This document shows positions 15,721 through 22,896 of a DNA stretch of 57,008 nucleotides, in pieces (the stretch's first letter is position 1; every line of letters starts with the position of its first letter). The DNA is from Rathayibacter rhapontici. Lineage in GTDB: Bacteria; Actinomycetota; Actinomycetes; Actinomycetales; Microbacteriaceae. The translations under genes were made by a program, and so were the position numbers. The notes beneath the pieces were generated by a model. The model was given only the letters and a program-made list of their open reading frames with translations, did no database searches and was not told where the DNA came from. The stretch spans positions 1 through 57,008 of the forward strand of contig NZ_MUKN01000023.1 of the NCBI RefSeq assembly GCF_001995175.1. The letters run 5' to 3'.

Positions 15721-16428
15721 TCAGAACTGCCGCGCGGCGACGTCCGCCCGGTGCGAGGCGGCGATGATCCCGCGGAGGCGATCCGCGGTCACGGGCGCTC
15801 CCGGGTCGGCGAGGTAGTCCTTCGCGAGGACCTCGAGGTCGGCGGCGTAGACCGGCGTGTACGCGCCGGACTCGGGCTCCGTGCGCCATGAGTCGGCGAG
15901 CGTGCCCGCGTCGACCGGCTCGAAGCCGAGGTCGTCGACCAGCGCCGAGACGGCGGCCTTGGCCTGCTCGTCGTCGCCGGAGACCGCGAGCGCGGTGCGC
16001 GGGGTCGAGTGGGCGAGGTTCGGGATGTGGTGCCAGAGGATGTTGTTGAAGGCCTTCACGATCACCGCGCCGGGGAGGAGCTCCTGCTCGAGCTCGGCGG
16101 TGGTCAGCTCGAGGGCGTCGAGTCGGGTGATCCGCCCGTCGCGGTGGGGGTAGTAGTTGCCGGTCGAGAGCACGGTGCGGCCGTCGAGGGCGCCCCCGGG
16201 CAGGCCCGGGTAGGCGCCGAGCGGCACGGCGAGGACAGTGATGTCCCCGAACTCCGCGGCCTCGAGCGCATCGCCGGCCCGCGCCTGCGGACCGAGCTCC
16301 TCGATCAGGTCGCGGAGCGACTCCGGACCGCGCGAGTTCGCGAGGAGCACCTCGTGCCCGGCGGCGATCGCCAGGCGGGCGATGCCGCTCCCGATGTCTC
16401 CACTGCCGATGATCCCGATGCGCGTCAT
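15721..16428 (-). CDS. F420H2:NADP oxidoreductase-like NAD(P)-binding protein
   Basis: This 235-residue protein has an N-terminal Rossmann motif 'MTRIGIIGSGDIGSGIARLAIAAGHEVLLANSRGPESL', then 'GDITVLAVPLGAYPGLP' and 'VLSTGNYYPHRDGRI'. The pattern matches the F420-dependent NADP reductase superfamily, in which the first domain binds NADP and the NSRG loop contacts phosphate. AAGGAG precedes ATG 16428. It follows a TetR gene with 37 bases between them on the same strand, so it is probably in the TetR-controlled operon. A divergent homolog, at 21803-22543, shares the NSRGP and NYYPxRDGRI motifs. Whether F420 is used is inference. Confidence 0.82.
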   Translation of the reverse strand: MTRIGIIGSGDIGSGIARLAIAAGHEVLLANSRGPESLRDLIEELGPQARAGDALEAAEFGDITVLAVPLGAYPGLPGGALDGRTVLSTGNYYPHRDGRITRLDALELTTAELEQELLPGAVIVKAFNNILWHHIPNLAHSTPRTALAVSGDDEQAKAAVSALVDDLGFEPVDAGTLADSWRTEPESGAYTPVYAADLEVLAKDYLADPGAPVTADRLRGIIAASHRADVAARQF

Positions 16429-16465
16429 GTCTGTCTCCTTCGTGGGTGGGTGGTCGTGGTGGGGG

Positions 16466-17074
16466 TCAGCCCCGGCCGGGGACCGGGTCGCGGGACGTCT
16501 CCCAGCCGCTGCGGGTGAGCGCGGCGAGAGCCGCACCGGACGTGGGGTCCGCCAGCGCGGCGCCGCGCACCCAGCTCTGGGCGAGCGCGGCGAGGAAGAG
16601 GTCGCGGGCCCGGACGTCGCTCCGTGCCCGACCGTCGCGCTGCGCGGCCTCGAGGAACTCGGCCGTCGTGGTGACGAACCCCTCGCAGGTGGTCGCGAGC
16701 GGGGACGAGTCGGCTCCCGTCGCCGCCCGGAGCGGGTCGGGCAGGCCCTCGAAGGCCCCCGCCCACTCGACGACCGCCCGGAGCCAGCCGTCGAGCGCCT
16801 CCGCCGGGTCGACCGAGCCGTCGCGGAGCGCCTCGCGCCGGGCGACGAGCGCGTCGTCACGGTCGGCCAGCAGCGCCGCGAGGAGCGCCTCGCGGGTGGG
16901 GAAGTGCCGGTAGAGGGTTCCGGCCCCGATGCCGGCTCTCTTCGCGATCGCGTCGAGCGAGCCGCGGACGCCGTGCTCGGCGAAGTGCTGCTCGGCGGTG
17001 TCGAGGATCAGGTCCCGGTTGCGCTGGGCGTCCGCGCGGGGTGCTCGAGCGCGCGTCGTCTCGGTGCGGGCCAT
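16466..17074 (-). CDS. TetR family transcriptional regulator
   Basis: This 202-residue protein has the TetR helix-turn-helix near residues 15-62 (RDLILDTAEQHFAEHGVRGSLDAIAKRAGIGAGTLYRHFPTREALLAALL). A helical ligand domain follows, with 'AALAQSWVRGAAL'. It is the first gene of a two-gene unit with the F420-reductase-like gene. A perfect palindrome at 17094-17110, 19 bases before the ATG, is the obvious operator and implies autoregulation. The ligand is not predictable. Confidence 0.9.
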   Translation of the reverse strand: MARTETTRARAPRADAQRNRDLILDTAEQHFAEHGVRGSLDAIAKRAGIGAGTLYRHFPTREALLAALLADRDDALVARREALRDGSVDPAEALDGWLRAVVEWAGAFEGLPDPLRAATGADSSPLATTCEGFVTTTAEFLEAAQRDGRARSDVRARDLFLAALAQSWVRGAALADPTSGAALAALTRSGWETSRDPVPGRG

Positions 17075-17093
17075 CACCACTCCTTCCTCGTAG

Positions 17094-17110
17094 ACGGAGA
17101 CTGTCTCCGT
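17094..17110. promoter_or_regulatory. TetR operator, perfect 17-bp palindrome
   Basis: ACGGAGACTGTCTCCGT is a perfect 8-1-8 inverted repeat just upstream of the TetR start codon. Size, symmetry and position are those of a classical TetR-family operator. Confidence 0.78.
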
Positions 17111-17162
17111 ATCACCAGAATCGTACGCCGCGGATCCCGATCGGGGGCGCCGGAGAAGCGAT

Positions 17163-17183
17163 CCAGGGATCGCCGATCCGTGG
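17163..17183. promoter_or_regulatory. Palindrome upstream of the SDR gene (first of two)
   Basis: The perfect core GGATCGCCGATCC (17167-17179) is flanked by CCA and TGG to give a 21-base near-palindrome about 90 bases before the SDR start. The same core appears at 18041-18053, upstream of the XRE-like regulator. A shared regulator, most simply that XRE-like protein, is inferred. Confidence 0.6.
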
Positions 17184-17272
17184 ACGACCGGTCTCTGCCT
17201 CGCTCCGCCGAACCCGCCTAACGTCGCTCGAGCCGCCCGACCAGGGGCGGTACGACGAAGGAGCTCGACCAC

Positions 17273-18016
17273 ATGGACCTCACCGGGAGCACGATCCTCA
17301 TCACCGGCGGCACCTCGGGCATCGGCCTCGCGCTCGCCCTCCGCCTGCACGACGCCGGCAACACCGTGATCGTCGCGGGGCGGCGCCGGTCGCTCCTGGA
17401 CGCCATCACGGCCGAGCACCCGGGCCTGCACGCCATCGAGCTCGACATCGCCGATCCGGAGTCGATCGCCCGGGCGCGCGCGAGCATCGAACTCACTCAC
17501 CCCGGCCTGAACGTCGTCGTGAACAACGCGGGGATCATGCTGATGGAGGACCTGCTCGACCCGTCCGACGTCGGCATCGCCGAGCAGCACGTGCAGATCA
17601 ATCTGCTGGGCACGATCCGGATGGTCTACGCGTTCGCTCCGGTCCTGGCCGGTAAGGAGGGGGCCGCGATCCTCACCGTCTCCTCCGCGCTCGCCTTCGT
17701 GCCGTGGGCGGCGACCCCGACCTACAGCGCCACGAAGGCCGCGCTCCACTCGTTCACCGAGAGCTCTCGCATCGCGCTCGCCGGAGCGGGCGTGCAGGTC
17801 GTCGAGATCGTGCCGCCCGCGGTCCGGACGGCTCTGCTGGGTCAGGAGGACAGCCAGCAGGCCATGCCGCTCGACGAGTACGTGTCCGAGGTTCTGGCCC
17901 TGCTGCGCGAGAACCCGGACGCCCGCGAGCTGGTCGTCGAGAACGCCCGCTGGGCGCGCGAGGCCGCGGCGAACGGCACCTACGCCGGCCTCGTGAGCTC
18001 GCTCAGCAGCCTCTGA
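17273..18016 (+). CDS. SDR family oxidoreductase (DltE-like)
   Basis: This 247-residue short-chain dehydrogenase has the cofactor motif 'ITGGTSGIGLALALRLHDAG', then 'NVVVNNAGIM', the catalytic Ser in 'ILTVSSALAF' and 'TYSATKAALHSF' with the YxxxK pair. 'EIVPPAVRT' follows the active site. The alternative first motif and the R-R-x-x-L after strand 2 point to NADPH. AAGGAG lies 9 bases before ATG 17273. The gene is followed by an XRE-like regulator, and both have the same palindrome upstream. The substrate is unknown. Confidence 0.9.
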   Translation: MDLTGSTILITGGTSGIGLALALRLHDAGNTVIVAGRRRSLLDAITAEHPGLHAIELDIADPESIARARASIELTHPGLNVVVNNAGIMLMEDLLDPSDVGIAEQHVQINLLGTIRMVYAFAPVLAGKEGAAILTVSSALAFVPWAATPTYSATKAALHSFTESSRIALAGAGVQVVEIVPPAVRTALLGQEDSQQAMPLDEYVSEVLALLRENPDARELVVENARWAREAAANGTYAGLVSSLSSL

Positions 18017-18040
18017 CCGATGCCGGAGCCGGGGAGCGGG

Positions 18041-18057
18041 GGATCGCCGATCCCTGG
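18041..18057. promoter_or_regulatory. Palindrome upstream of the XRE-like regulator (second of two)
   Basis: The core GGATCGCCGATCC (18041-18053), plus a TGG at 18055-18057, repeats the site at 17163-17183. It lies 32 bases before the start of the regulator gene, as expected for autoregulation. Confidence 0.6.
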
Positions 18058-18089
18058 CTCCGCTCCGGCTCCGGGCCCATCATGAGCGG

Positions 18090-18943
18090 ATGGACAGACG
18101 ACTGCTCGCCGAATTCCTCCGCTCGCGCCGCGAACTGCTGCGCCCGCGCGACGTCGGCCTGTCGGAGGGGCCGCGGCGGCGCGCCCCGGGGCTGCGCCGC
18201 GAGGAGGTCGCGCAGCTCGCGGGCATGTCCACCGACTACTACGCCCGTCTCGAGCAGCAGCGCGCTCCCGTGCCGTCGACGCAGATCGCGGCGGCGCTCG
18301 CGCGGGCGCTGCGGCTGACCCTCGACGAGCGCGATCACCTGTTCGCCCTCATCGGGCACAACGCGCCGGGCAGGTCGGTCCACTCCGACCACGTGAGCCC
18401 CGCGCTGATGAGCGTGCTCGACGGGCTGACCGACGTGCCGTGCCTCGTGCAGAACGACCTCCACGACACCCTCGCGATGAATCCGCTCGCCATCGCGCTG
18501 ATGGGGGACGAGACGGCGTTCACCGGCGCGGCCCGCAGCGGTTTCCACCGCTGGTTCACGGACCCCGACGAGCGCCGCCTCTACCCCGTCGACGCGCAGG
18601 AGGAGCACGGGCGGTTCCTCGTCGCCCGCCTGCGGATGGCCACCACCTCGGGCAGCGACACCGCTCGCGCAGTGAAGCTCGCGGCCGAGCTCTCGCGGCG
18701 CAGCGCGGAGTTCGTGCGCCTCTGGCAGCTGCACGAGGTCGCGCGCAGCTACGACGACTGCAGGATCCTCCTGCACCCCGAGCTCGGACCGATCGAGATC
18801 GACGCGCAGATGCTCTTCACCGAGGACCGCTCGCAGACGCTCCTCCTGCTCAACCCGGGCGCAGCGGTGAGAGCCGCGGCAAGCTCGACCTGCTGAAGGT
18901 CATCGGCCGTCAGAGCCTCGGTCCCCGCGTCGCGGCGGACTGA
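18090..18943 (+). pseudogene. XRE-like helix-turn-helix regulator (MmyB-type ligand domain), C-terminal frameshift
   Basis: The protein starts with an XRE helix-turn-helix (LAEFLRSRRELLRPRDVGL...RAPGLRREEVAQLAGMSTDYYARLEQQRAPVPS), followed by the PAS-like ligand domain (MmyB-type) common in actinobacterial regulators of SDR genes. In frame it ends at 18896 with 'NPGAAVRAAASSTC'. The family's usual ending (SESRGKLDLLKVIGRQ) is present in another frame and runs to 18943. One missing base near 18866-18870 explains this, and only the last 25 or so residues are affected. The protein may still work. It probably binds the palindromes at 17163 and 18041. Confidence 0.8.
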
Positions 18944-19065
18944 CACCCGTGTCTCCGCGCTCCACCGAGACCGCTGCACTCCCCGACGCAGTCGTGATCC
19001 AGACCGGTTCTTCGAGCAGGATGAGCACGTCCACGGCGCCTGAACCGCCCCCGAAGGGATTCCTC

Positions 19066-19917
19066 ATGACCGTCCTCCCCACCCTCGCCGTCACGGGCGT
19101 GACCGGCGTCCTCGGCGGCTCCGTCGCGCGCGCGCTCGCCGCCGACGGCGTCGCCCAGCGACTGCTCGCCCGCACCCCCGCGCGGGCTCCGCAGCTGCCG
19201 GGCAGCACCGTCCATCCCTTCAGCTACAGCGACCGACCCGCCTCGGTCGAGGCGCTCACCGGCGTGGAGACCCTCTTCATGGTGTCCGCGTCCGAGAGCG
19301 CCGACAGGCTCGACCAGCACCGCACGTTCGTCGACGCCGCGGCCGCCGCCGGCGTCCGGCACATCGTCTACACGTCGTTCGTCGCAGCCGCCCCCGACGC
19401 GGTCTTCACCCTCGCGCGCGATCACGGGGCGACGGAGGAGCACATCCGGGCGTCCGGAATGGCGTGGACGTTCCTGCGCGACAGCTTCTACATCGACTTC
19501 ATGGAGGCGCTGGTGGGCGAGGACGGCGTGATCCGCGGACCCGGAGGCGACGGCCGCGTCGCGATCGTGTCGCGCGCCGACGTGGCCCGCACCGCGGTGG
19601 CTGTGCTGCGCGACCCCTCCGCGCACGCCGGGCGGACCTACGACCTCACCGGCCCCGAGGCGCTGAGCTTCACGGAGATCGCCGCGACGATCGCCCGGGT
19701 CCGCGGCCGCGAGGTCTCGTTCCGCGACGAGAGCCTCGAGGAGGCGTACGCCTCGCGCGCCGTCTACGGCGCCCCCGACTGGCAGGTCGACGCGTGGGTG
19801 AGCACCTACACCGCGGTCGCGAGCGGCGGCATGGCCGCCGTCAGCGACGCCGTCGAGACCGTCACCGGAGTCGCCCCGCAGTCCCTCGAGGCGTTCCTGG
19901 CGTCGACGCCGCGCTGA
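19066..19917 (+). CDS. NmrA-like NAD(P)-binding protein
   Basis: This 283-residue atypical short-chain dehydrogenase begins 'LAVTGVTGVLGGSVARALAADG' (a GxxGxxG variant). It continues with 'GVETLFMVSAS', 'AAGVRHIVYTSFVAAAPDAVFTLARDHGATEEHIRASGMAWTFLRDSFYIDF' and 'GRTYDLTGPEALSF'. This is the NmrA/TMR/HSCARG pattern, which senses or uses NADPH, including QOR2-like quinone reductases. ATG 19066 follows AAGGGA by 8 bases. A longer frame from 18949 lacks a ribosome site. It lies next to the XRE/SDR pair but has its own leader. Confidence 0.87.
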   Translation: MTVLPTLAVTGVTGVLGGSVARALAADGVAQRLLARTPARAPQLPGSTVHPFSYSDRPASVEALTGVETLFMVSASESADRLDQHRTFVDAAAAAGVRHIVYTSFVAAAPDAVFTLARDHGATEEHIRASGMAWTFLRDSFYIDFMEALVGEDGVIRGPGGDGRVAIVSRADVARTAVAVLRDPSAHAGRTYDLTGPEALSFTEIAATIARVRGREVSFRDESLEEAYASRAVYGAPDWQVDAWVSTYTAVASGGMAAVSDAVETVTGVAPQSLEAFLASTPR

Positions 19918-19967
19918 TCCGAGCCGGTCGCGCCTCGCTCGCACGGCAGGAGGAGGCGCTCGCGCCG

Positions 19968-21290
19968 CTACACGCGCGGGTCGCGTCCGTAGCGGGGTGC
20001 TGCTCCGAGGTTCTCGCGGAGCGTCGCTCCCTCGTACTCGCGGTGGAACAGGCCGCGCTCCTGCAGGATCGGGATCACCTCGTCGACGAAGGCGTCGACT
20101 CCGTCGTGGAGGCTGTCGATGCTGAGGGAGAAGCCGTCGCAGGCGCCGGCCTCGAACCACCCCTGCATGAAGTCGGCGATGTCGGAGGCGGTGCCCGCGA
20201 CGACCGGGTGGTAGTCGATGACCCCGTGGGCGAGGACGTCGCGCAGCGACCAGCCTTCGCGGGCCACCTCCAGTGCCCGGGGGGAGCGCGGGTCTCCCGG
20301 GCTCGCGACGGCGCGCGCGAGCAGGTGCGCGGGGACGGGCTCGTCGATGTCCTCGAACCGCAGGGGGAGCCCGATCATCGCGCCGAGGTAGCCGACGCGC
20401 TGGCGCAGATCGACCGACTCGTCGAGCCTGCGGCGACGGTCGAGGGCGTCGCGCTGGGTCGCGCCGACGGTGGGCATGAATCCGGCGAACATCTTGATGT
20501 CATCGGCGTCGCGGCCGGCGGCGACCGCCGCGGCACGCAGCTCCTCCCGCTGAGCGCGAGCGGACGCGATGTCGAAGGGGTTCGCGTAGACGCCGTCGGC
20601 GTATCGGCCGGCGAGCTCGAGGCCGTTCTGCCCGCCTCCGGCCTGGAAGATCACGGGCTGGCCCTGCTCGGACGGCGGGAGGGGGAGCGGCCCCCGCGAG
20701 GCGACGTGGCGGCCGCCGAGGTCGATCGGGCGGACCTTCGAGGCGTCGGCGTAGCGGCCGCTCTCGACGTCGCCGATCAAGGCGTCCTTCTCCCAGCTGC
20801 CCCAGAGGGCTTCGACGATCTGGATGAACTCGTGCGCTCGCCCGTACTTCTCCGGGCGCGGGGGCACGTCGGATCCGAAGTTCGCCGCCGCCTCGGGATT
20901 CGAGGTGGTGACCGCGTTCCAGCCGATGCGGCCGTGGCTGATGATGTCCAGCGACTTGTACTGGCGGGCCACGTTGTACGGCTCGTTGAACGTGGTCGAC
21001 GCCGTCGCGACGAAACCGATGCGGCTGGTCTCCCGCGAGAGGGAGGCCATCACGACCACGGGGTCGATGACGTGCCGCTGCGGCTGCACGTCCAGGTCGG
21101 TCTCGAGCGCGGGAGTGTCGGCGAAGAAGATCAGCTGCACCTTGCCTCGCTCGGCGCTCTGCGCGTGCCGGACGTGCGCATCCATGTCGGTGTAGCTGTC
21201 GAGGGGCACGCCGGGGAGGCGCCAGGCGCCGGGGGCGCCGCCGAAGCCGCCGACGAGCTGCATGGCCAGGAGCATCTGGGGTGTGGTCAT
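19968..21290 (-). CDS. LLM-class flavin-dependent monooxygenase (NtaA/SnaA/DszA type)
   Basis: This 440-residue protein has the luciferase-like barrel features of the NtaA/SnaA/DszA branch: 'AMQLVGGFGGAPGAWRLP', 'IFFADTPALE', 'GFVATASTTFNEPYNVARQYKSLDIISHGRIGWNAVTT', 'QPVIFQAGGGQNGLELAGRYADGVYA' and a C-terminal 'PRYGRDPRV'. Such enzymes use FMNH2 supplied by a separate flavin reductase to oxidise sulfur, nitrogen or chelator substrates. A flavin-reductase remnant lies nearby (22547-22858). The ATG is probably leaderless, 7 bases from a -10 TACGGT in a MerR-type promoter. A MerR regulator precedes it. Confidence 0.9.
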   Translation of the reverse strand: MTTPQMLLAMQLVGGFGGAPGAWRLPGVPLDSYTDMDAHVRHAQSAERGKVQLIFFADTPALETDLDVQPQRHVIDPVVVMASLSRETSRIGFVATASTTFNEPYNVARQYKSLDIISHGRIGWNAVTTSNPEAAANFGSDVPPRPEKYGRAHEFIQIVEALWGSWEKDALIGDVESGRYADASKVRPIDLGGRHVASRGPLPLPPSEQGQPVIFQAGGGQNGLELAGRYADGVYANPFDIASARAQREELRAAAVAAGRDADDIKMFAGFMPTVGATQRDALDRRRRLDESVDLRQRVGYLGAMIGLPLRFEDIDEPVPAHLLARAVASPGDPRSPRALEVAREGWSLRDVLAHGVIDYHPVVAGTASDIADFMQGWFEAGACDGFSLSIDSLHDGVDAFVDEVIPILQERGLFHREYEGATLRENLGAAPRYGRDPRV

Positions 21291-21296
21291 GCAGCG

Positions 21297-21328
21297 ACCG
21301 TAAACCCTTACACCAGTGGCAAGGTCAA
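21297..21328 (-). promoter_or_regulatory. MerR-type promoter of the LLM monooxygenase
   Basis: On the minus strand, TTGACC (21328-21323) and TACGGT (21302-21297) are separated by 20 bases, longer than the normal 17. The spacer holds the dyad with CACTGGTG at its centre, flanked by ACCTT and AAGGGT. An overlong spacer with a central dyad is the hallmark of MerR-activated promoters. Two more copies lie at 21738-21769 and 22859-22890. Confidence 0.72.
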
Positions 21329-21331
21329 GCG

Positions 21332-21718
21332 TCAGCCGGCCTGGAGCAGCTCGCGATCGGACGCCTCGTCGATCGCGTCGATGTAGCGGGAGATCGCGTC
21401 GCGGTTCTGGATGAGGAAGTCGATCTTCTCGCTCATCCTGTCGCGCTCGGTCGTGAGCAGCTCTCGGAGCCCCGGCTCCGCGTTCTCGACCACGATCGTC
21501 TGCGGCTTGTCGAGGCAGGGGAGGATGTCGACGATGATCCGGGTCGGGATCCCCGAGTCGACGAGGCCGCGGATCTTCTTCACCCGGTCGACGAGGTAGT
21601 CGTCGTAGTCGCGGTAGCCGTTCCCGAGCCGCGTGGGCCGGATCAGGTCGTGCTCCTCGTAGTAGCGGAGCATCCGCGCCGCGACGCCCGTTCTCTTCGA
21701 CAGCTCACCGATCCGCAC
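21332..21718 (-). CDS. MerR family transcriptional regulator
   Basis: This 128-residue protein starts with a canonical MerR DNA-binding segment (RIGELSKRTGVAARMLRYYEEHDLIRPTRLGNGYRDYDDYLVDRVKKIRGLVDSGI). A long coiled-coil dimer helix and a short variable tail follow. GTG 21718 is preceded by AAGGAGG at a 7-base spacing. MerR proteins twist overlong promoters into an active form on ligand binding. Three promoters with 20-base spacers and the same dyad lie around this gene, so it probably controls LLM monooxygenase, F420-reductase-like and MFS genes. It has only one Cys (DILPCLDKP), so it is not an obvious metal sensor. Confidence 0.9.
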   Translation of the reverse strand: MRIGELSKRTGVAARMLRYYEEHDLIRPTRLGNGYRDYDDYLVDRVKKIRGLVDSGIPTRIIVDILPCLDKPQTIVVENAEPGLRELLTTERDRMSEKIDFLIQNRDAISRYIDAIDEASDRELLQAG

Positions 21719-21737
21719 GATGCGTCCTCCTTCTCTC

Positions 21738-21769
21738 TTGACCTTCACACTAGTGGGAGGGTTCAGGAT
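21738..21769 (+). promoter_or_regulatory. MerR-type promoter of the F420-reductase-like gene
   Basis: TTGACC (21738-21743) and CAGGAT (21764-21769) are 20 bases apart. The spacer carries CACTAGTG at its centre, with ACCTT on the left and AGGGT on the right. Position, spacer and dyad match the promoters at 21297-21328 and 22859-22890. Confidence 0.7.
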
Positions 21770-21802
21770 GTCGGAGGGGAACGAGCAGAAGGACGGTACG
21801 AC

Positions 21803-22543
21803 ATGAAGATCGGCATCATCGGCGCGGGAATGATCGGCGCCACCCTCGCGCGACGGCTGAGCGGGGCCGGCCACGACGTCTCGATCGGCAACTCCCGTGG
21901 ACCCGCCACCATCACCGCGGAGGCGCTGGGCGCCGGCGCCCGCGCAGTGGAGGCGCGCGATGCGCCGGTCCTCGCCGACGTCCTCATCCTGTCGGTGCCG
22001 CTGAGTGCGGTCCCCGACCTCGTGCCCCTGGTCCGCGCCGCTCCGGAGGGGGCGGTCGTGATCGACACCTCCAACTACTACCCGCTGCGCGACGGGCGCA
22101 TCGACGAGCTCGACTCCGGAAGGGTCGAGAGCATTTGGGTGCAGGAGCACCTGGGCCGCCCCGTCGTGAAGGCGTGGAACGCGATCACGGCGCAGTCCTT
22201 CGACTCCCACGACACGGATCCGGGCGACGCGGACCGCCTGGCGATCCCGGTCGCCGGCGACGACGGATCCGCCGTCGGCATCGCGCTGGCGCTCGTCGAG
22301 CAGACGGGCTTCGACGGCGTCCACTCGGGGTCGATCGCCGACTCGTGGCGCCAGCAGCCCGGCACTCCGGCGTACTGCACCGATCGCACGGCGGCCGAGC
22401 TGCCGGATGCTCTCGCCGCGGCGGACGCCGCTCGCTCGCCGCGCCGCCGGGATCTCGCGATCGCCGCGGTGACCGAGCGCGCCGAAGCGGACGGTCCGGT
22501 CAGCGCCGACTACCTGGTGCGGCTCAACCGCGCGATCTACTGA
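21803..22543 (+). CDS. NADP-binding F420-reductase-like protein
   Basis: This 246-residue protein begins 'MKIGIIGAGMIGATLARRLSGAGHDVSIGNSRGPATI'. It continues with 'ADVLILSVPLSAVPDLVP', 'VVIDTSNYYPLRDGRIDELD' and 'WVQEHLGRPVVKAWNAI', so it is a homolog of 15721-16428. The N-terminal half binds NADP; the C-terminal region is helical. GAAGGACG precedes ATG 21803. It is transcribed away from MerR across a MerR-type promoter and is followed after 3 bases by a truncated flavin reductase. The group suggests reduced-cofactor supply for the LLM monooxygenase, which is inference. Confidence 0.85.
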   Translation: MKIGIIGAGMIGATLARRLSGAGHDVSIGNSRGPATITAEALGAGARAVEARDAPVLADVLILSVPLSAVPDLVPLVRAAPEGAVVIDTSNYYPLRDGRIDELDSGRVESIWVQEHLGRPVVKAWNAITAQSFDSHDTDPGDADRLAIPVAGDDGSAVGIALALVEQTGFDGVHSGSIADSWRQQPGTPAYCTDRTAAELPDALAAADAARSPRRRDLAIAAVTERAEADGPVSADYLVRLNRAIY

Positions 22544-22546
22544 GCC

Positions 22547-22858
22547 GTGACGGTCCTCGCCACGGCCGCTCCGCCGCTGCAGCGCGACCTCGACCTCGAG
22601 ACGCTGCGCGCCGCGTTCGGCCTCCACCCCTCCGGCGTCGCCGCGCTGATCGCCCAGGTCGACGGCATCCCCGTCGTGCTGGTCGCGTCGTCGTTCACGG
22701 TCGGGGTGTCGGCCGACCCGCCCCTGGTCTCCGTCGCCGTGCAGCGCACCTCGACCTCGTGGCCGCTGCTGCGGCGCGCCCGCTCGATCGGCGCCCGCTC
22801 GTGTTCCACGACTCCGGTTTCCACGCCCTCGCCCCCCCCGAGCCGCCCTCGCGACGAC
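22547..22858 (+). pseudogene. Flavin reductase, internally deleted
   Basis: GTG 22547 starts 3 bases after the previous stop. The first 85 or so residues are a clear flavin-reductase N-terminus (LRAAFGLHPSGVAALIAQVDG...VGVSADPPLVSVAVQRTSTSWPLLRRARSIG). The sequence then jumps directly to the family's usual C-terminal 'PLVFHDSGFHAL' in another frame (about 22800-22850). About 70-80 central residues, including the rest of the FMN site, are missing and the frame is shifted. The product cannot be functional. It would have supplied FMNH2 to the LLM enzyme. Confidence 0.75.
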
Positions 22859-22890
22859 TTGACATTGCCACAGGTGTCAAGGTTGACCAT
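22859..22890 (+). promoter_or_regulatory. MerR-type promoter of the MFS exporter
   Basis: TTGACA (22859-22864) and GACCAT (22885-22890) are 20 bases apart, with CACAGGTG in the centre and AAGGTT on the right side. The -10 ends 6 bases before the MFS ATG (22897), so the mRNA is probably leaderless. It overlaps the end of the flavin-reductase remnant. Confidence 0.68.
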
Positions 22891-22896
22891 GGAGTC

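Noticed and set aside
16509..17749. Long minus-strand frame extending the TetR gene upstream through 17749
   Set aside because: The added part crosses the TetR operator and the SDR gene and is a shadow; the helix-turn-helix fixes the start at 17074.
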